Below, piece by piece: positions 36,352-51,295 of a stretch of DNA of 64,000 nucleotides. Position 1 is the first letter of the stretch. Every line of letters begins with the position of its first letter. The notes under the pieces were generated by a model. The model saw only the letters and a program-made list of their open reading frames with translations, was not told where the DNA came from and did no database searches. The stretch comes from Batrachochytrium dendrobatidis JAM81 (lineage: Eukaryota; Chytridiomycota; Chytridiomycetes; Rhizophydiales). The translations under genes were made by a program, and so were the position numbers. Location: NCBI RefSeq assembly GCF_000203795.2, contig NW_006281108.1:439868-503867 (forward strand), read 5' to 3'.

Positions 36352-36531
36352 ATCCGACTTTTCAACAAATAGAATCTTAATTGTTTCATGATCCATGTAA
36401 TCCTTTTTAATAACAAATTACCACTGAAAATCTAGACAGATGAGAAGGAATTTGTTTTATAAAAACACAATCATGATCGTTTCAGAAAAAACAGCCATAG
36501 CAATACCACTGCATAATAAAAGCAATGTAAA

Positions 36532-37410
36532 CTACAGACGACGACCACGACGACCACCCTTCCTTCTGGTAGAATCGGAGGGGACGGGAGTGACATCTTC
36601 AATACGGCCAATTCTCATACCAGCACGGGCAAGAGCACGAAGAGCACTCTGGGCACCAGGTCCAGGAGTTTTAGTACCGGTACCACCGGTAGCACGGAGC
36701 TTGATATGAAGAGCGGTGATGCCAACTTCCTTGCACTTGACGGCAACATCCTGAGCAGCCAACATAGCAGCGTAAGGAGAAGACTCGTCACGATCAGCTT
36801 TGACCTTCATGCCACCAGTAACACGGACAATGGTTTCACGTCCAGTCAGATCAGTGACATGCTATATTGTATCAAATGGGTATCAGATATCCAGACGGAA
36901 CCAACACAGATGATACAAGATCCTGTAAAATCACTTACAACAAAGGTGTCGTTGAAGCTGGCGAAAATGCGAGCAACACCAAAGACGTTCTCGCCTTCAA
37001 GTGCCTTGGGACCAAGCTGGACATTCTCCTGCTGCTGAACCTTTTTAACTTTGGGTGCCTACGATCAAGATTTCAACATGACGGTAAGTAAATGAATACA
37101 AAGCAACAATGAGCTCTAGCCGACATTGAATCGAGTCATAAAACTCTGACTTCTCTCTCTGTCTATATCCAATCCATACTAATCCCTTGTACTGTACACT
37201 ATTGTCCAGTGAAAGTTACTCGAAAGGGTTGTGCACATTGGCGAGTTTCCAATACACTCAATCTGACTTTAAACCTTGGCTTGAGAACCAATCCAGGTTA
37301 AATGCATGCATGAGCTTGTTGGTAAATATAACGGATGGATGGATGAGAGAGGATGTCGGATTCAATGGCAGGCCGACTCGCCGGTCAGGGGTCATAGTGG
37401 CATTTACCAT
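36532..37410 (-). CDS. RPS14: 40S ribosomal protein uS11 (RPS14)
   Basis: Exons 2 (37058-36939) and 3 (36861-36532) encode [20 protein letters not shown] onward, then [40 protein letters not shown], and the invariant C-terminus [16 protein letters not shown]. Joined to a Met this is 150 aa, one residue shorter than human RPS14. The initiator ATG is not adjacent to exon 2. The only ATG followed directly by a donor is at 37410-37408 (ATG|GTAAAT), which would give an exon coding for Met alone before a roughly 350-bp intron and recreate the universal MAP start. An intron right after the start is common in fungal ribosomal protein genes. The protein sits on the platform of the small subunit at the mRNA exit. 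Confidence 0.93.
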
Positions 37411-38353
37411 TGATGTCTCGTTAAATTGTTTGTCGTGGGGAAAACAGGCGAAAACACACTTTGCTGTAAAACCAAGTTGTATGGGTCACGTGTTTTAAAC
37501 TGCACTTTCTGATATTCTGGAAATCTGGATAGATTGTGTTGGAAACTCGATCGTACTCTAAATGTAAATTCAAAAGGTTGGAAATCATAAGTTGAAACCA
37601 TTGTGCAGTATTTTCTCAAGTGTGTCATGTTTGATCGGTATTACGAGAAAAATGACTGCCATGAAACTAATACTGATTAATGGTAGAGTAGTAACAGCTG
37701 TCATTCATTTGCAGTCGTATTCGCGTAAAATGAAACACTTGCATTTATCTTGTGGTAATTGACTCTATTTTGCTTTAGAATATACATTTGTTGAATATTT
37801 GTTGCGCATTCTTGATATACATTGATTTGAATAAACATTATCAACTTTTCAATAAACAGTGTCCATTATATGACGCACACAGTTATACTATTTTTCTGTA
37901 CATTTGGCGATTATACATTGTACAATCAACAAGTTTGGACTCAGATCCATGTATTGTGTTTGACTGTCAATATTGTCAATACAACACTGTACACTCATTT
38001 GTTGTATTCTGAGTCACGGATACGATCGCAATCTAGTCCAGTAACAATCATGACACATGTCAGTAATGCAACTGTTGTTTACATGTCAATCACCCAATAT
38101 TTAATTTTAAAAAAAGGAAAGTTGGAGGTTGAAAGAATGTCTAGGATGTGAAATGTGATGTAAACATCTGTATTTTTGTACAAGAATGAGCATAGAGGAG
38201 AAAGACCAGTGAATTAATGAGTTCAAAAAGCATAATGCTGCTCATCAAGTTTTGCACCAATCCAGCACGAGACAAGCCGTTTATCGTGTGTTTTGACTTG
38301 TGTTTCATTATATGTGAGTGCGGCTGCAAATAAATGATATGTGCAACATATAC
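37411..38353. other. Intergenic region with repeat fragments
   Basis: This contains one inverted-repeat terminus at 37708 and, at 37916-37932, the segment CATTGTACAATCAACAAG. That segment is nearly repeated at 49742-49760 and 60945-60962 inside or beside other elements. The short open frames here have no recognisable features. It should also contain the RPS14 promoter. Confidence 0.5.
37708..37745 (+). mobile_element. Inverted-repeat element terminus, right end not found
   Basis: The sequence TTTGCAGTCGTATTCGCGTA followed by AAATGAAACACTTG matches the family left end. The continuation (CATTTATCTTG) matches the long-subfamily copy at 60492. A likely associated fragment reaches at least to about 37935, but no clear opposite terminus was seen. 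Confidence 0.6.
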
Positions 38354-40235
38354 TCATTTATTGGTTGATCTAGAAAACGATCGCTTTCTACTAAGAATTC
38401 CAGTTAAAGGGAATTTAGAGGCCTGCTTGAGTTGACTTATATCCGCATCTGTATCTAAATGAACAGCATATCTGCCATGATTCAATAGTTTCTTTCGATT
38501 TACTTTTTCGGCTTCGCCTGATGCTTCTTGGATATGGTCTGCAAGTTTTGTATTTTTTTCCATAATAAATCCAATTGCTGATAATAGTTTACAAAGTCAA
38601 GGTTAGCTGCAACAAACGTGAATCAATACATATCAAGCACTTTAAACAACTCACATTCTCCTTTTCCATTATTGTTTCTTCCAACACGTCCTATTCTGTG
38701 CAGGTAATCGGCAGCATTTTTTGGAAAATCAAAATGAATTACTTTGGTAACATCTTTAAAATCAACACCACGAGATACAATATCCGTCGCAATCAAAATA
38801 TGAATGTCGTCATTCGATGCAGTTTCTGTATCAGGAGTAACGTACATTTCTGAAAAACCAACAATAAAGCGTGATCTTTCTGCTCGATTTAGATCACCAT
38901 GAGCAATGGAAAGAGTTACATTTCGAGGTAATGGCGGCTCTTGCATTTTAAGTTTGGTAGCCAAATCATCGTGTATTTTATCTGATCGACCTCCAGTACC
39001 ACAAAATACTAACCACTTTTCAGACTTGGTACCTTGATCAAGCCGATCTGCAGCATTTTTTACTAAACCAACCAAGGTTTCCATCTTGGCATCCAGCTCG
39101 GCATTGCTATCTACTTCTGCAGACTTTGGCATTGCAATAAACTGCTCGTGAATATTGGTCGATACCTTGTGTAGAAAACTCGAGCTTACAACGGTTACAT
39201 CGCCAAGTGCTTTGAAAATCAACGCACGGGGCACTTTGGATGTCTTGGCTTTTATAGGGGCCAAAGTGGCTGCCGCAAACACCATTTGCAATGGGTTTGA
39301 TTCATGCCGATTGATAATAATACGACGTGCCATTTCCAATATATCAAAACCTGGACCTTCTTCAATTGCCAAGTCAGCTTCATCTAGAACAATCGCTTGT
39401 GTATGCTTTAAAAACGCTCTTAGATCTTTTTCCCGCTTGTAATGATTTAAAATCCCTGCGGCAGAAGCTATAGCAATATCTGGACTAGCCAATCTTGAGC
39501 TTGGGATACCTGCTGGAAGTGGTATCAGAGTACATGTAAGTGGTAGTCGAGTTTCATTGCGACTTTTGAGTATCTTTTCCAAAACTTGCATAATCTGGAG
39601 CTGAAGGTGTAGCGTGGTAGTCAAAAGCAAACATCGGGGAGATTTATTGTATGGATCCGTCGATTTTTTTTCTGCAGTCTCCAGCAATCTATCTATAATT
39701 GGAATCAAATAAGCTAATTGATAAAGGTTGGTGAGTGAATAGAACGTGCCAAGCCACAATGGCTTCTATTTCCAAACGCTGCATACCTAGAGTTTTTCCA
39801 GATCCTGTCTCTGCAGTGATGATTGTATGTTTTCCACTTTTAACAAGGTTGAATGCCTAGATTGGTTCAAGATGTCAAGACATGTTGAAAATTTGAAATT
39901 AAAGATTGATAAGAAATGCTCACCTTTTGCTGGATATTGGTTGGTTTAAAAATATTGTTTTCAGAAAGGTTTGCAGCCAGCTCTGGATGAATGAGCTTAA
40001 AGTAGTTTTCGACAGTGCTGTCAGGCTCTTCCACTGTGGCTATTGGATTGTTTCCACTTGTATAATGCCGAGTAGCTTTATGTATTGCATGCATATTCCA
40101 GTCCACTGATGGATATTTCCAACTTGGCAATGCTCTATTGAATGTGATTATGGATGAAACCGACACAGATGGCTTTCCAACAGGCGTCACATATTTCCAT
40201 ATATAACCCAAAGACAATCGCACATTGCTGGACAT
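38354..40235 (-). CDS. DEAD-box RNA helicase, probably mitochondrial (MRH4-like)
   Basis: About five exons. The start at 40235 opens [15 protein letters not shown], and the first exon is basic and hydroxylated, as in a mitochondrial presequence. Helicase motifs in order are the Q-motif-like FKPTNIQQK, motif [12 protein letters not shown] (in its own small exon near 39840-39780), [18 protein letters not shown], motif [15 protein letters not shown], motif III-like VFAAATLAP, motif [11 protein letters not shown], motif [16 protein letters not shown], and motif [20 protein letters not shown] basic tail ends at 38354. The large insertion-containing layout and presequence resemble fungal Mrh4 and plant/animal DDX28, which assist the mitochondrial large ribosomal subunit; that match is inference. 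Motif III departs from the usual SAT. Confidence 0.85.
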
Positions 40236-40358
40236 TTTCAAGAAATAAAAACTGGCAAGATTTGAATTATTTGACAGGATTGATAATTCATTAAAAATTC
40301 AACTGTTTTTTGCAAGCTACTCGGCAAGCTTCACAAGTGTTGGACACATACTCAAGAC

Positions 40359-40973
40359 ATGGCCAAACGGACTGCCTCGGGAAAGACAAAAACACTGGCT
40401 CAAACACATTTATCCGAGTTGGAACATGACAGGACTAAAGATACAACGGCAACACATGATGTCGCCTTGCAAGCAAAACCTCGACCAAAAACAACTAAAG
40501 TAGTGGTATCAAACCATATATGGCAGTATATGCTTGTTCAAATGTAATGATTATTGAACTTTACAGGTTTTGGTTTACAAATGCATAAACTAATCTCCAG
40601 TATTGATATCAGTGATTTTGCAAACCCAGCCGATCAGCCAGCCAATTTTGACGAGGCCATCTTTAAAAACATCATTGTAGTTTCGTTGCGCAAGACGTAT
40701 GGAATTGTAGGCGCAGCGATCTCTGTTAGTTTGTTACACTTTGAATCTGGACGATCATGCATTCGTGTGCCATTCGAGTAAGTCATTCGCGGCAATCAAT
40801 CTGTTTTGGTATCCTAGATTGGGATATTATGCGTCTAACAACATTTTTCAAGGCAAGCAGCAGTAGTATCAAGTGCATTGGCACTATGCTTGGAATATGA
40901 TGGAGCAAGCTGTCGTATTCAAGTCATTGGACAGTCTCCATTTCTATGCTCATTGGCATTTCACCCTGTTTAA
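40359..40973 (+). CDS. RNase P/MRP subunit RPP14-like
   Basis: Three exons (40359-40525, 40601-40777, 40853-40973) close in phase to 154 aa. The basic N-terminus (MAKRTASGKTKTLAQ) is followed by the conserved core IFKNIIVVSLRKTYGIVGAA, then ISVSLLHFESGRSCIRVPFE. After an intron come QAAVVSSALALCLEYDGASC and RIQVIGQSPFLCSLAF. This matches the Rpp14/Pop5-related fold: a KYGxxGAA helix, a strand pair ending in an I-R-V strand, and the later R-V-I. The protein would be part of the RNase P/MRP complexes that process tRNA and rRNA precursors. The first intron is inferred because the two open pieces share a frame separated by a stop, and GTATAT..CTCCAG closes it in phase. A shorter start at the ATG near 40581 is less likely. 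Confidence 0.75.
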
Positions 40974-41116
40974 ACCCTAATACATTTGCACTTTCAAGTT
41001 TATTTTCTCAATTCAATTGCATATTGAGCCAAAGTAGAGTTCCATGGATGTTTTTATCGAGTTGCACGTACAGTGTCGGGTTGTTTGCAGATGGAATTGC
41101 AATACTTGATACGTTT

Positions 41117-42986
41117 TTAAATGATGTAGGGTATAAGAATCTTGCGTCTACGGGGATACTTGTCGCCAAACTCTTTAATGTATCGCTTGTGCTTTTTGAC
41201 TGCCCAAAAATACATTTGCACTGCTCCAACAATTGTAAAAAACCACACTATCATGAATAACAGCCAATTTTCAAAACAAAATACATGTTAGAGTTGTCGA
41301 GATACTGCAGATTGGACTTTGCCACAAACAGTACGATTGGCATTGAAATCAAATCAGAGATACTTACCAGCCAATGATCCGGTAATCAGAGAGAGTACGA
41401 TCCATCCAAGAATTTCAAAAAAATAGTTTGGACAAGTCACATGGTTGAATCCGTAGCCCATTGGAATCTAGACAGAGTAATGTTCAGCAACAGTCTTGAT
41501 ATAGATTAATTCAAGTTTCAAAGTTTCTATTGCAATACAACTTACATTTCGAACACGAGTTCCAACAGGACGGAGGTTTCGCAAAGTGATGTGTGTCATC
41601 AAGTTTGAAACCTCGGCAAACAACCATATCAAAAGAAGCGGACCGAGAAACATGGGCTCTGTGAGGCCTTTAAAATATCCATGTTCATAGCCTGGCTGAT
41701 AAAGGGGATAGGCAATCATAATGCCACCAATCACCCAATAATGGAAGCAATTTTTTGGAAGATTGCCAAGTGGCATAGTATCATTGCTAAATGAGCAAGA
41801 CACATGCAGATCATAGTTAATACCAATCAGTCGAATAATGCCTAAACTCGGCGAATATCACTTGTTCCAAACTGGTCAATTCAAGAAATACCTGAAACGA
41901 TGCAGATGAACCGTTTCCAGCTCGCGTTTGAAATAGTGGAGAATGATCATCATGAACGAGATCCTAGTTTGCTTTGGCGTCAGCATGCATTTGAAAAGCC
42001 ATACACATATCAAGTTACGATACATACATCTGAACAGTAGTGCGACGAGGTGTAACGGATATCTCTTCTTGAGCAGGAGCAGCATAGAATATGCTTTGTC
42101 CCATGTACAAAGTCGTATGAATCAACAATGGTCCAAGGTATTCAATCAAGAATACAGTTCTCCAATCAATCTGTGGACCTATTGAATCAAGAATTGTGTT
42201 AGACTCAAAATGCCAACATCTGTCGAATAGTAGCCAAAATAAAGTACTTGCCAAGATCTTTGAAGTATACTTTTTCTGTAGCGAGAATGTAAATTTACAA
42301 TAAACCGCCAATGTGATATAAACAAGTCAGGCATGATAAATAACAAAGCGTCAGTTTAATAGACCAAGGTGTTGTCACTAAGCAGTGAGATTTATCATTC
42401 GAGTAGCAATTGTCAAATGGTCTGTTCACCATTCTTTTTAATTTCGTATTTAGAAAGAGGGTCGCCTTTCTGCAAGACTAGAGTGCCTTCTGGACCTGCA
42501 GTTCAAATAGAATTCAAAACGGATTAGATAACAAGTTTAGACTCTTGATGCTTTCCATTCATGACACTATCATGAAATCTCGAATGGTTCTAGTAATAAA
42601 TTACTAGAGTTGGTGTATGCAAGATCATTGTATAAAAACTTACGTTGTAGCATCAGACGCTGACGGGAAATGGTATATTTAGGTTCTATAGTAGATCAGT
42701 TCAAGCCATCAGTTTACAAATATCTAATACGCTGATCAACAGTATACCCAATCTCGAGTTGGCGTATAAAAACAATTTTTTCCCATCCATTGAATGGTCA
42801 CTTTCTGGAACCCCTTGTTGCTCTCAACCCAAAGTAGCTGCAATAGCAGTTATGAAAGTATGAAAAAATGTTACTCATACCAGCTGCAGCAATGGCTTTA
42901 CAAATATCATCAACGTATCCATTTGCAAGATCAAGCTCGAGTTCCTCCAGAAGAACGCTGCCGTTCTTTGTAGTGACAGTTGTCAT
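41117..42986 (-). CDS. TSC13: Trans-2,3-enoyl-CoA reductase (very-long-chain fatty acid elongation)
   Basis: A multi-exon gene. The N-terminal exons encode a ubiquitin-like domain of the TECR family: MTTVTTKNGSVLLEELELDL, PKYTISRQRLMLQ, PEGTLVLQKGDPLSKYEI. Then come the signature LGPQIDWRTVFLIEYLGPLL and HYFKRELETVHLHRFSNDTM. The steroid-5-alpha-reductase-type core has FHYWVIGGIMIAYP, IPMGYGFNHVTCPNYFFEIL with GWIVLSL, and the terminal KKHKRYIKEFGDKYPRRRKI block. The His and Tyr of the GYGFNHVTCPNY segment are part of the conserved active region. The enzyme works in the ER membrane as the last step of each VLCFA elongation cycle. The start at 42986 is an ATG. The stop at 41117 lies 144 bp from the end of the convergent RPP14-like gene. 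Several exon borders are approximate. Confidence 0.9.
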
Positions 42987-43495
42987 GCTAGACTAAAAAC
43001 AAGTTTGCAAAGAGGAAGAATTGAATCAACGTTTTGTATTTTTATTCGACTTGCAGATCCAAGCCATCTTTTTGAAAGAATTGTTTGGATTTAAATGTCT
43101 TGTGAAGCCAGCTCATGCATTATCCAAATGATCGCAGTGTAGCTTATGCATGCTCAAATCTGGTAACTGGCTAGTCTAAAAGAGCAAAGGATTCGAGTGT
43201 AAAGAGTCAATTCTTCAGCATGGATATGCAGCAGAAGCATTACCTGTCTTGTACTGAGGGGAATATGTGTATTGGTAAAGCAGAAGGGGTGGTACAGTAG
43301 TGTTGGATTCCTTTCACTTCAAGGTCGATTGTTACCCCCACACCTTGTCTTAATCCACACCAACATAAAACACGTGCTTTAAGCATCCATGACTGAAGCA
43401 GTTGAAGTGGATCGTTATATTACAATCAGTAGCTGTTCAAACTGTCTGCTCGAATCATATAATATTTTCCAGCTTAACTGTTATTCTGTATTAAA

Positions 43496-45171
43496 ATGCT
43501 CTCCAAAAGAGCTCTGAGTAAGTGTCTTGTAGAAACTGATTAGACAATGAATGAACAGTATAATGCGAGAATTCCAATTCGTATACATGAAATTATGCTT
43601 ATTACAAAAATACTCGAGTCTAATCGTAATCACTGCTTACTTTATTAGATGGGTGTTGCTACACATCTACAATCAATCCACCAGTTGTTGGTAACCCTGA
43701 ATTCTCTATCAACGTCACGGTCATCTCAGCTGATATCCTGGGAATTGCACCTGCTCCAGTTGTCACCATCAACTTTCCCTGGGAGTTTGAGATTGCTCAG
43801 CTGCCTTTATCTGCTGTTGATAGTGTATTCTGTCAACCACCAACATATGTCGAAAATGCGCAAATCAACTGCACAACTAGCTCTACATCCATGTTTTCGG
43901 CCGTACTCGGTATCACAACGACAGGTGTTCCAACAAACCCACTTTCAGTGTTTTTAAAGCCCAATGGAGCACCAGATTTAATCGAAGAGTGCGTTTTTGC
44001 AGTGTCTTGTACACCCTCGATTCCTCCAGGAAAAACTCCCCCGCTCACATTACCACCCACAACAAACTCGACCGATTCCACACGAGGCTCTACCAATAAC
44101 ACTGATTCATCCCCCTTGGCAAAAAGCCCATATCTACGTACTGATCAGATATCCACAATCATATTCTCCACCATTGGATCTATCCTGTTCGTTGCTCTGA
44201 TCATCATGATGTGTTGCTGGAGAAAGCATCGCCGTCGTGAACAAGAATCAGAAGCACTTTATCGCAAAGGTGTTTTGTCTCTAAGCAATAACAGAACAAG
44301 CACGACAGTAGAACTTACTACAGCAGAACAGCTCATGGCAGCACAGATCGCTGAACGTCTTGCACGTCAGTATGGCGGAGACCAAAACGCCCCCATCATA
44401 AATGTATCCCAAGCTACACTTTTACGTGAGGGGCGGTCAATAGCACCGCAGCCAGAAAGTCGCGACTTGTCCGAACTTGCCAATTACCAATCTACACGAC
44501 CCAAGAGTCTCGATAGCAAGTCATCGACACCATATAGTGAAAAATTTCCTCCTCCAATCCGTCATAGTGTTATTCAGTTTGGAGACTTGCTTGATCAGTT
44601 TCAAATGCCGCAAGGACGCGAAATGCCTCGTCCTAGTGTCAGCAGTGCAGGTGGAAGCGTATTTGATATGCGTAGAATGTCACTTATCTCAAACAAAGCA
44701 AAGGATGCTGATGGTGCAAAGATCAAAACGGCTCATTATTCCATGGCTGCAGATTCAGTCAGAACCATTGCTCCTGTGATGGAAACCCCAGATTGGACCG
44801 GTGCTTCAAATTCCGATGATATTCCACCTATGCCTAATGAAATTAAAGCTCAAAAAAGCCAAACAAGCACAATGGTTCCGGCTAAAAGCATAGATAGCCA
44901 ATTGGCCGAAAGCACTTCAGACTCGTCAGATACGCATATTTTATCTAACATGATTGAATCCCCAGAATCAAACGCTTGGAAACACAAAAGCAACTCAACT
45001 GCAAGCCCACCAACAAATGGACACGCAGGTCCTTCTGGTATTGTTATCACCATGCCACACTCTTCCCATGACGAATCCCTAGATGCCTTTTCCGGCTCAT
45101 TCTATGCAGATGATGATGTAGACACTCCTTTGTCAACACCCTTACTTTCCCGTGCACACAATCGCACCTAG
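43496..45171 (+). CDS. Single-pass membrane protein with Ser/Thr-rich ectodomain; family unknown
   Basis: Exon 1 (43496-43517, MLSKRAL) joins in phase to exon 2 (43649-45171). The N-terminal ~200 residues are Cys-containing and beta-rich in look (NVTVISADILGIAPAPVVTI, NFPWEFEIAQLPL). A Pro/Thr/Ser stalk (PPGKTPPLTLPPTTNSTDS) follows. A single transmembrane segment, IIFSTIGSILFVALIIMMCC, is backed by a basic stop-transfer WRKHRRREQE. The ~290-aa cytosolic tail is disordered and Ser/Pro-rich. This is the layout of a type I cell-surface protein, yet the short first exon gives no signal peptide. Either an upstream exon has been missed or the start is wrong. I do not recognise the ectodomain. A surface sensor or adhesion role would be a guess. 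Confidence 0.7.
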
Positions 45172-45545
45172 CTATAATATTTTACCAATAATAAACTGTG
45201 CATATCTAAATATGTACTGTATGGTCCTGGGCATCATACTTTAGAAAATAAAAACAAGTGTGTCAATACGATTGTTTTCCCAAGAGTTGATTAGGATGGA
45301 AAGTTCAAGCTAACAAGGTATAATGCTACAAAATTCATTAAACCAGCTTAAACTTGGCTGCCAAACACTTTACAAAGCAAAAATATCTAATAGCATTTTT
45401 ATTAATACGAATCCCGCTATTTCCATCTAGCTCAGCATACACTTTAATCAAACGAAAAATACTTCATTAAACGTAATACCTCACACATTGGTTGTTTTAA
45501 AAGATGGCCAAACACAGCAGCCCTCATGCAGTTTAATAGTACATA
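45172..45545. other. Convergent 3' intergenic region
   Basis: A/T-rich sequence between two stop codons, with AATAAA-like signals near 45190 and 45248. No gene is seen. Confidence 0.5.
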
Positions 45546-48758
<3,213 letters not shown>

Positions 48759-49321
48759 AATTGTAATGTACTAAAAGTGTTTGTAATATCCGAGTTACTA
48801 TACTAATTATGCAAAAAACAATAAATTAAATCAATGACTTGTTTAGACAATATTTGTGTAGTGGATTTGAAAATAGTGTGGAGAATTCAATATGCAATTT
48901 TCCAATACATATTACCTTGACACAATATGAATACAAATAAGCTTTTGAATAGCGCTGATGAGTAAAAGTGTACTAGACACTTGAGCAGCTGATGACTGAT
49001 CAGTAGATGGATACCCAGAAAAGACTTGGAGCGTAGTATTGATGAAGACTATACCGAAATTCCACTTGGAGCGTGATGGTCAACTTTCACACTGGATTCA
49101 GCTGTTATTAGTTACGTCAAGTTTACTGGATCAAGTATTTTGTTTATATAAATAGAATGTAGTTACTATTAAGATGGTTTAAAAATTACAGCTGTCAAGC
49201 AGCTCTGGTACTATAATAATCAAGATATATTAACTATCAGTATCAACTACGTAGGTAAGTGTATTACGAACGCGATTTCAATGATAATAAATAACAAATT
49301 GAAATTTCAAAGATCCGTTTT

Positions 49322-50040
49322 ACAGTTGTATTTATCTTGCAGTTATTGCTTTTCTTTGGAATAAGCAATGGTTATATATCTGCTGTGTCTTTCTACTAGA
49401 AATTAACCGTTTATTCCATTGTCACTCTCTACATCTGGAATCATATGTCGTACAAAACCGCCTTTTATTAAAGTGATTGTTGGCAGGTTTAACAATGAAC
49501 AATACAAGAGCTTTATACCTCGCGACATTATGTTTGTCGAACGGTTGGCAGACCATGCTTAATCATTGAATTTGCGACTTTATCAATAAGATGTTGTCTG
49601 GAATCAATAAACGTTAGAAAATCTTGAAATATCAAGCCATCTGCAATTTCCTTGACCTCCAAATACAATGACCATTGTATGATGCCACAGAATCAAATTA
49701 TAGTCTTAAGCTGAGATTGTTTTCATTTGGCATAACCATACATTGTACGATCGACAAGTTTAAAATCGGATATCAAGTTTTTGTTTTCAATACAACTTTG
49801 TGCAAACTCATGTATCGTAAAAACTTGGATACGTTTGTGTTTTAATTCAAGAAAAGGTTGCACGTCTCAGGAATGCAACAGTTGTTTCCATGCCGATCAC
49901 CATTAAAAACACCAACCCATTCTAAAGAGCTTATTGGACATAATATTGTCCAGTAGATTTTACACTAACCATTTCACGAGACTAGCTGCTTACCATGTGC
50001 TCTTGTTTAGTGTTCCATTCTACATGAATATGACTGTAAA
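49322..50040. mobile_element. Long-subfamily inverted-repeat element copy
   Basis: The right end TTCTACATGAATATGACTGT (50018-50037) is the inverted family terminus. The left end is altered (TTTACAGTTGTATTTATC), as if the usual terminus and the following CTTGTATTTATCTTG segment had merged. The internal block 49340-49580 matches 58470-58690, for example TCTTTCTACTAGAAATTAAC versus TCTCTACTAGAGACTGAC, and TATACCTCGCGACAT in both. The small open frame at 49934-50185 overlaps the element end and is not a gene. Confidence 0.7.
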
Positions 50041-50760
50041 TGAATCAACTCCAGGCATTTATAGCAGGACAAAGTATAGCTTGGGATCATGGCACCTGAT
50101 GATACCATTATGGATTTTTAAAATTGCTAATTTGAACCTGCCAATGAATTTACCATTGACCATTTGTGCAGATACATTCGTTTGAACCGAATTAGATCAG
50201 ACAAGATATGCTGGCAGTATGTATATTTTAGTCAGCAGCAGTCTGAGTTTTGAGCGTATTAGAGTCGGTGGATGTAATAGGGGTAATATTGACATACTTT
50301 TTTTATGAATAGCAAAATACTATTGAGGGTATATTATGGTAGATTTCCTTTAGATTCATATCAACATACCAATAAGATTAGATGTCCTAATGTGCCAATA
50401 TCGCTCTTCAAATATAGAAAACACTTCACTTGTCCATAGTATTGCCAAGCAACTTACCATTTTATTTACTGCAACACCCAACATCTTTAAACACTTGATG
50501 GGCCAGACATGCTTTTAATTACTGCTGAAGATTGTATATCAGATAAGCAATCGCGTAGGCTTGAACCAATATACCCATGAAAACAAAGGATGTGAGAACG
50601 AGGGAAAATATTGTTTGGTTATATAGAAAGGTTCTACTTTCATCACATTTCTGCAAGCATTCTGACGGCATCAAGCAGGTTGCTGTTGCATCCTTTTTAA
50701 AATGAGTTTTGATTAGTAAAACTGCGATTGCTTCAGATTAGCGTACAAACTGTATAGATG

Positions 50761-51010
50761 AAATGCCAAGCCTCGTGTCAGAGCAAGACCAAAAGGACAT
50801 TGTCATGTATTGAATCAAGAGGAGCAACAGGACGTTCACAAAGTCAGATTGTCGCCGATATATAAGAGACACAAGCGATAGATGATTCTGCCATTCAAAT
50901 CAGCAGATGGAGTAATCTACAGATATTTGCAAAAGAACAATATTGTCAATAAAGAATTAAGCCCAACCACACAAGTATGGCGAATGAAATTTACGCAAGT
51001 GCTTTTCAAA
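50761..51010 (+). pseudogene. Decayed Tc1/mariner-like transposase N-terminal fragment
   Basis: Starting at ATGCCAAGCCTC, one frame gives MPSLVSEQDQKDIVMY. A one-base shift continues as IESRGATGRSQSQIVADI, and after further shifts IYRYLQKNNIVNKELSP and VWRMKFTQVLF appear. The GRSQSQIVADI...IYRYLQKNNI pattern is what the paired helix-turn-helix of Tc1/mariner transposases looks like. At least two frameshifts and a stop break it, and no DDE catalytic region follows. It aligns with the fragment at the start of the window over about 90 bases. Confidence 0.6.
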
Positions 51011-51295
51011 AACATGATACACTGACTAATGGAACTAGGGTAAGCTAGCATGCTTGGTTTGGACCGTATTTTTGAACCGTATATATATCTAAATTATATA
51101 AATAAGAATATATGTTTCAAACTAAAGAATGAGCTGCTTGTTAGCTTGGTCGATAAGAAATCGGAGATTTTGGCTGTCGGCTGTCAAGGTATTTATTTGA
51201 TATAATGAATATTCGCGCTTTCCTTGTAATCTGCACATCCAAACATACGTTTGCATTCTTTAATCACTCGTTCAACCACTATTTGTTACTGAAAT

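Larger units (their letters stand above)
48759..51295. other. 2.5-kb repeat-rich intergenic region
   Basis: No host gene is recognised. It contains a long-subfamily inverted-repeat element (49322-50040) and a transposase relic (50761-51010), both listed separately. The rest (48759-49320, 50041-50760, 51011-51295) is A/T-rich with short A/T homopolymer tracts and no clear frame. It should also hold the promoters of the kinase gene and the TMEM198-like gene. Confidence 0.6.

Noticed and set aside
37187..37498. 103-codon open frame upstream of RPS14
   Set aside because: It covers the RPS14 first intron and start region on the opposite strand and has no features.
40579..40973. Shorter RPP14-like gene starting at the ATG near 40579
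   Set aside because: An upstream exon from 40359 joins in phase through a canonical GT-AG intron and gives the expected basic N-terminus.
49934..50185. 83-codon open frame
   Set aside because: It crosses the right terminus of an inverted-repeat element and contains its sequence, so it is not a gene.
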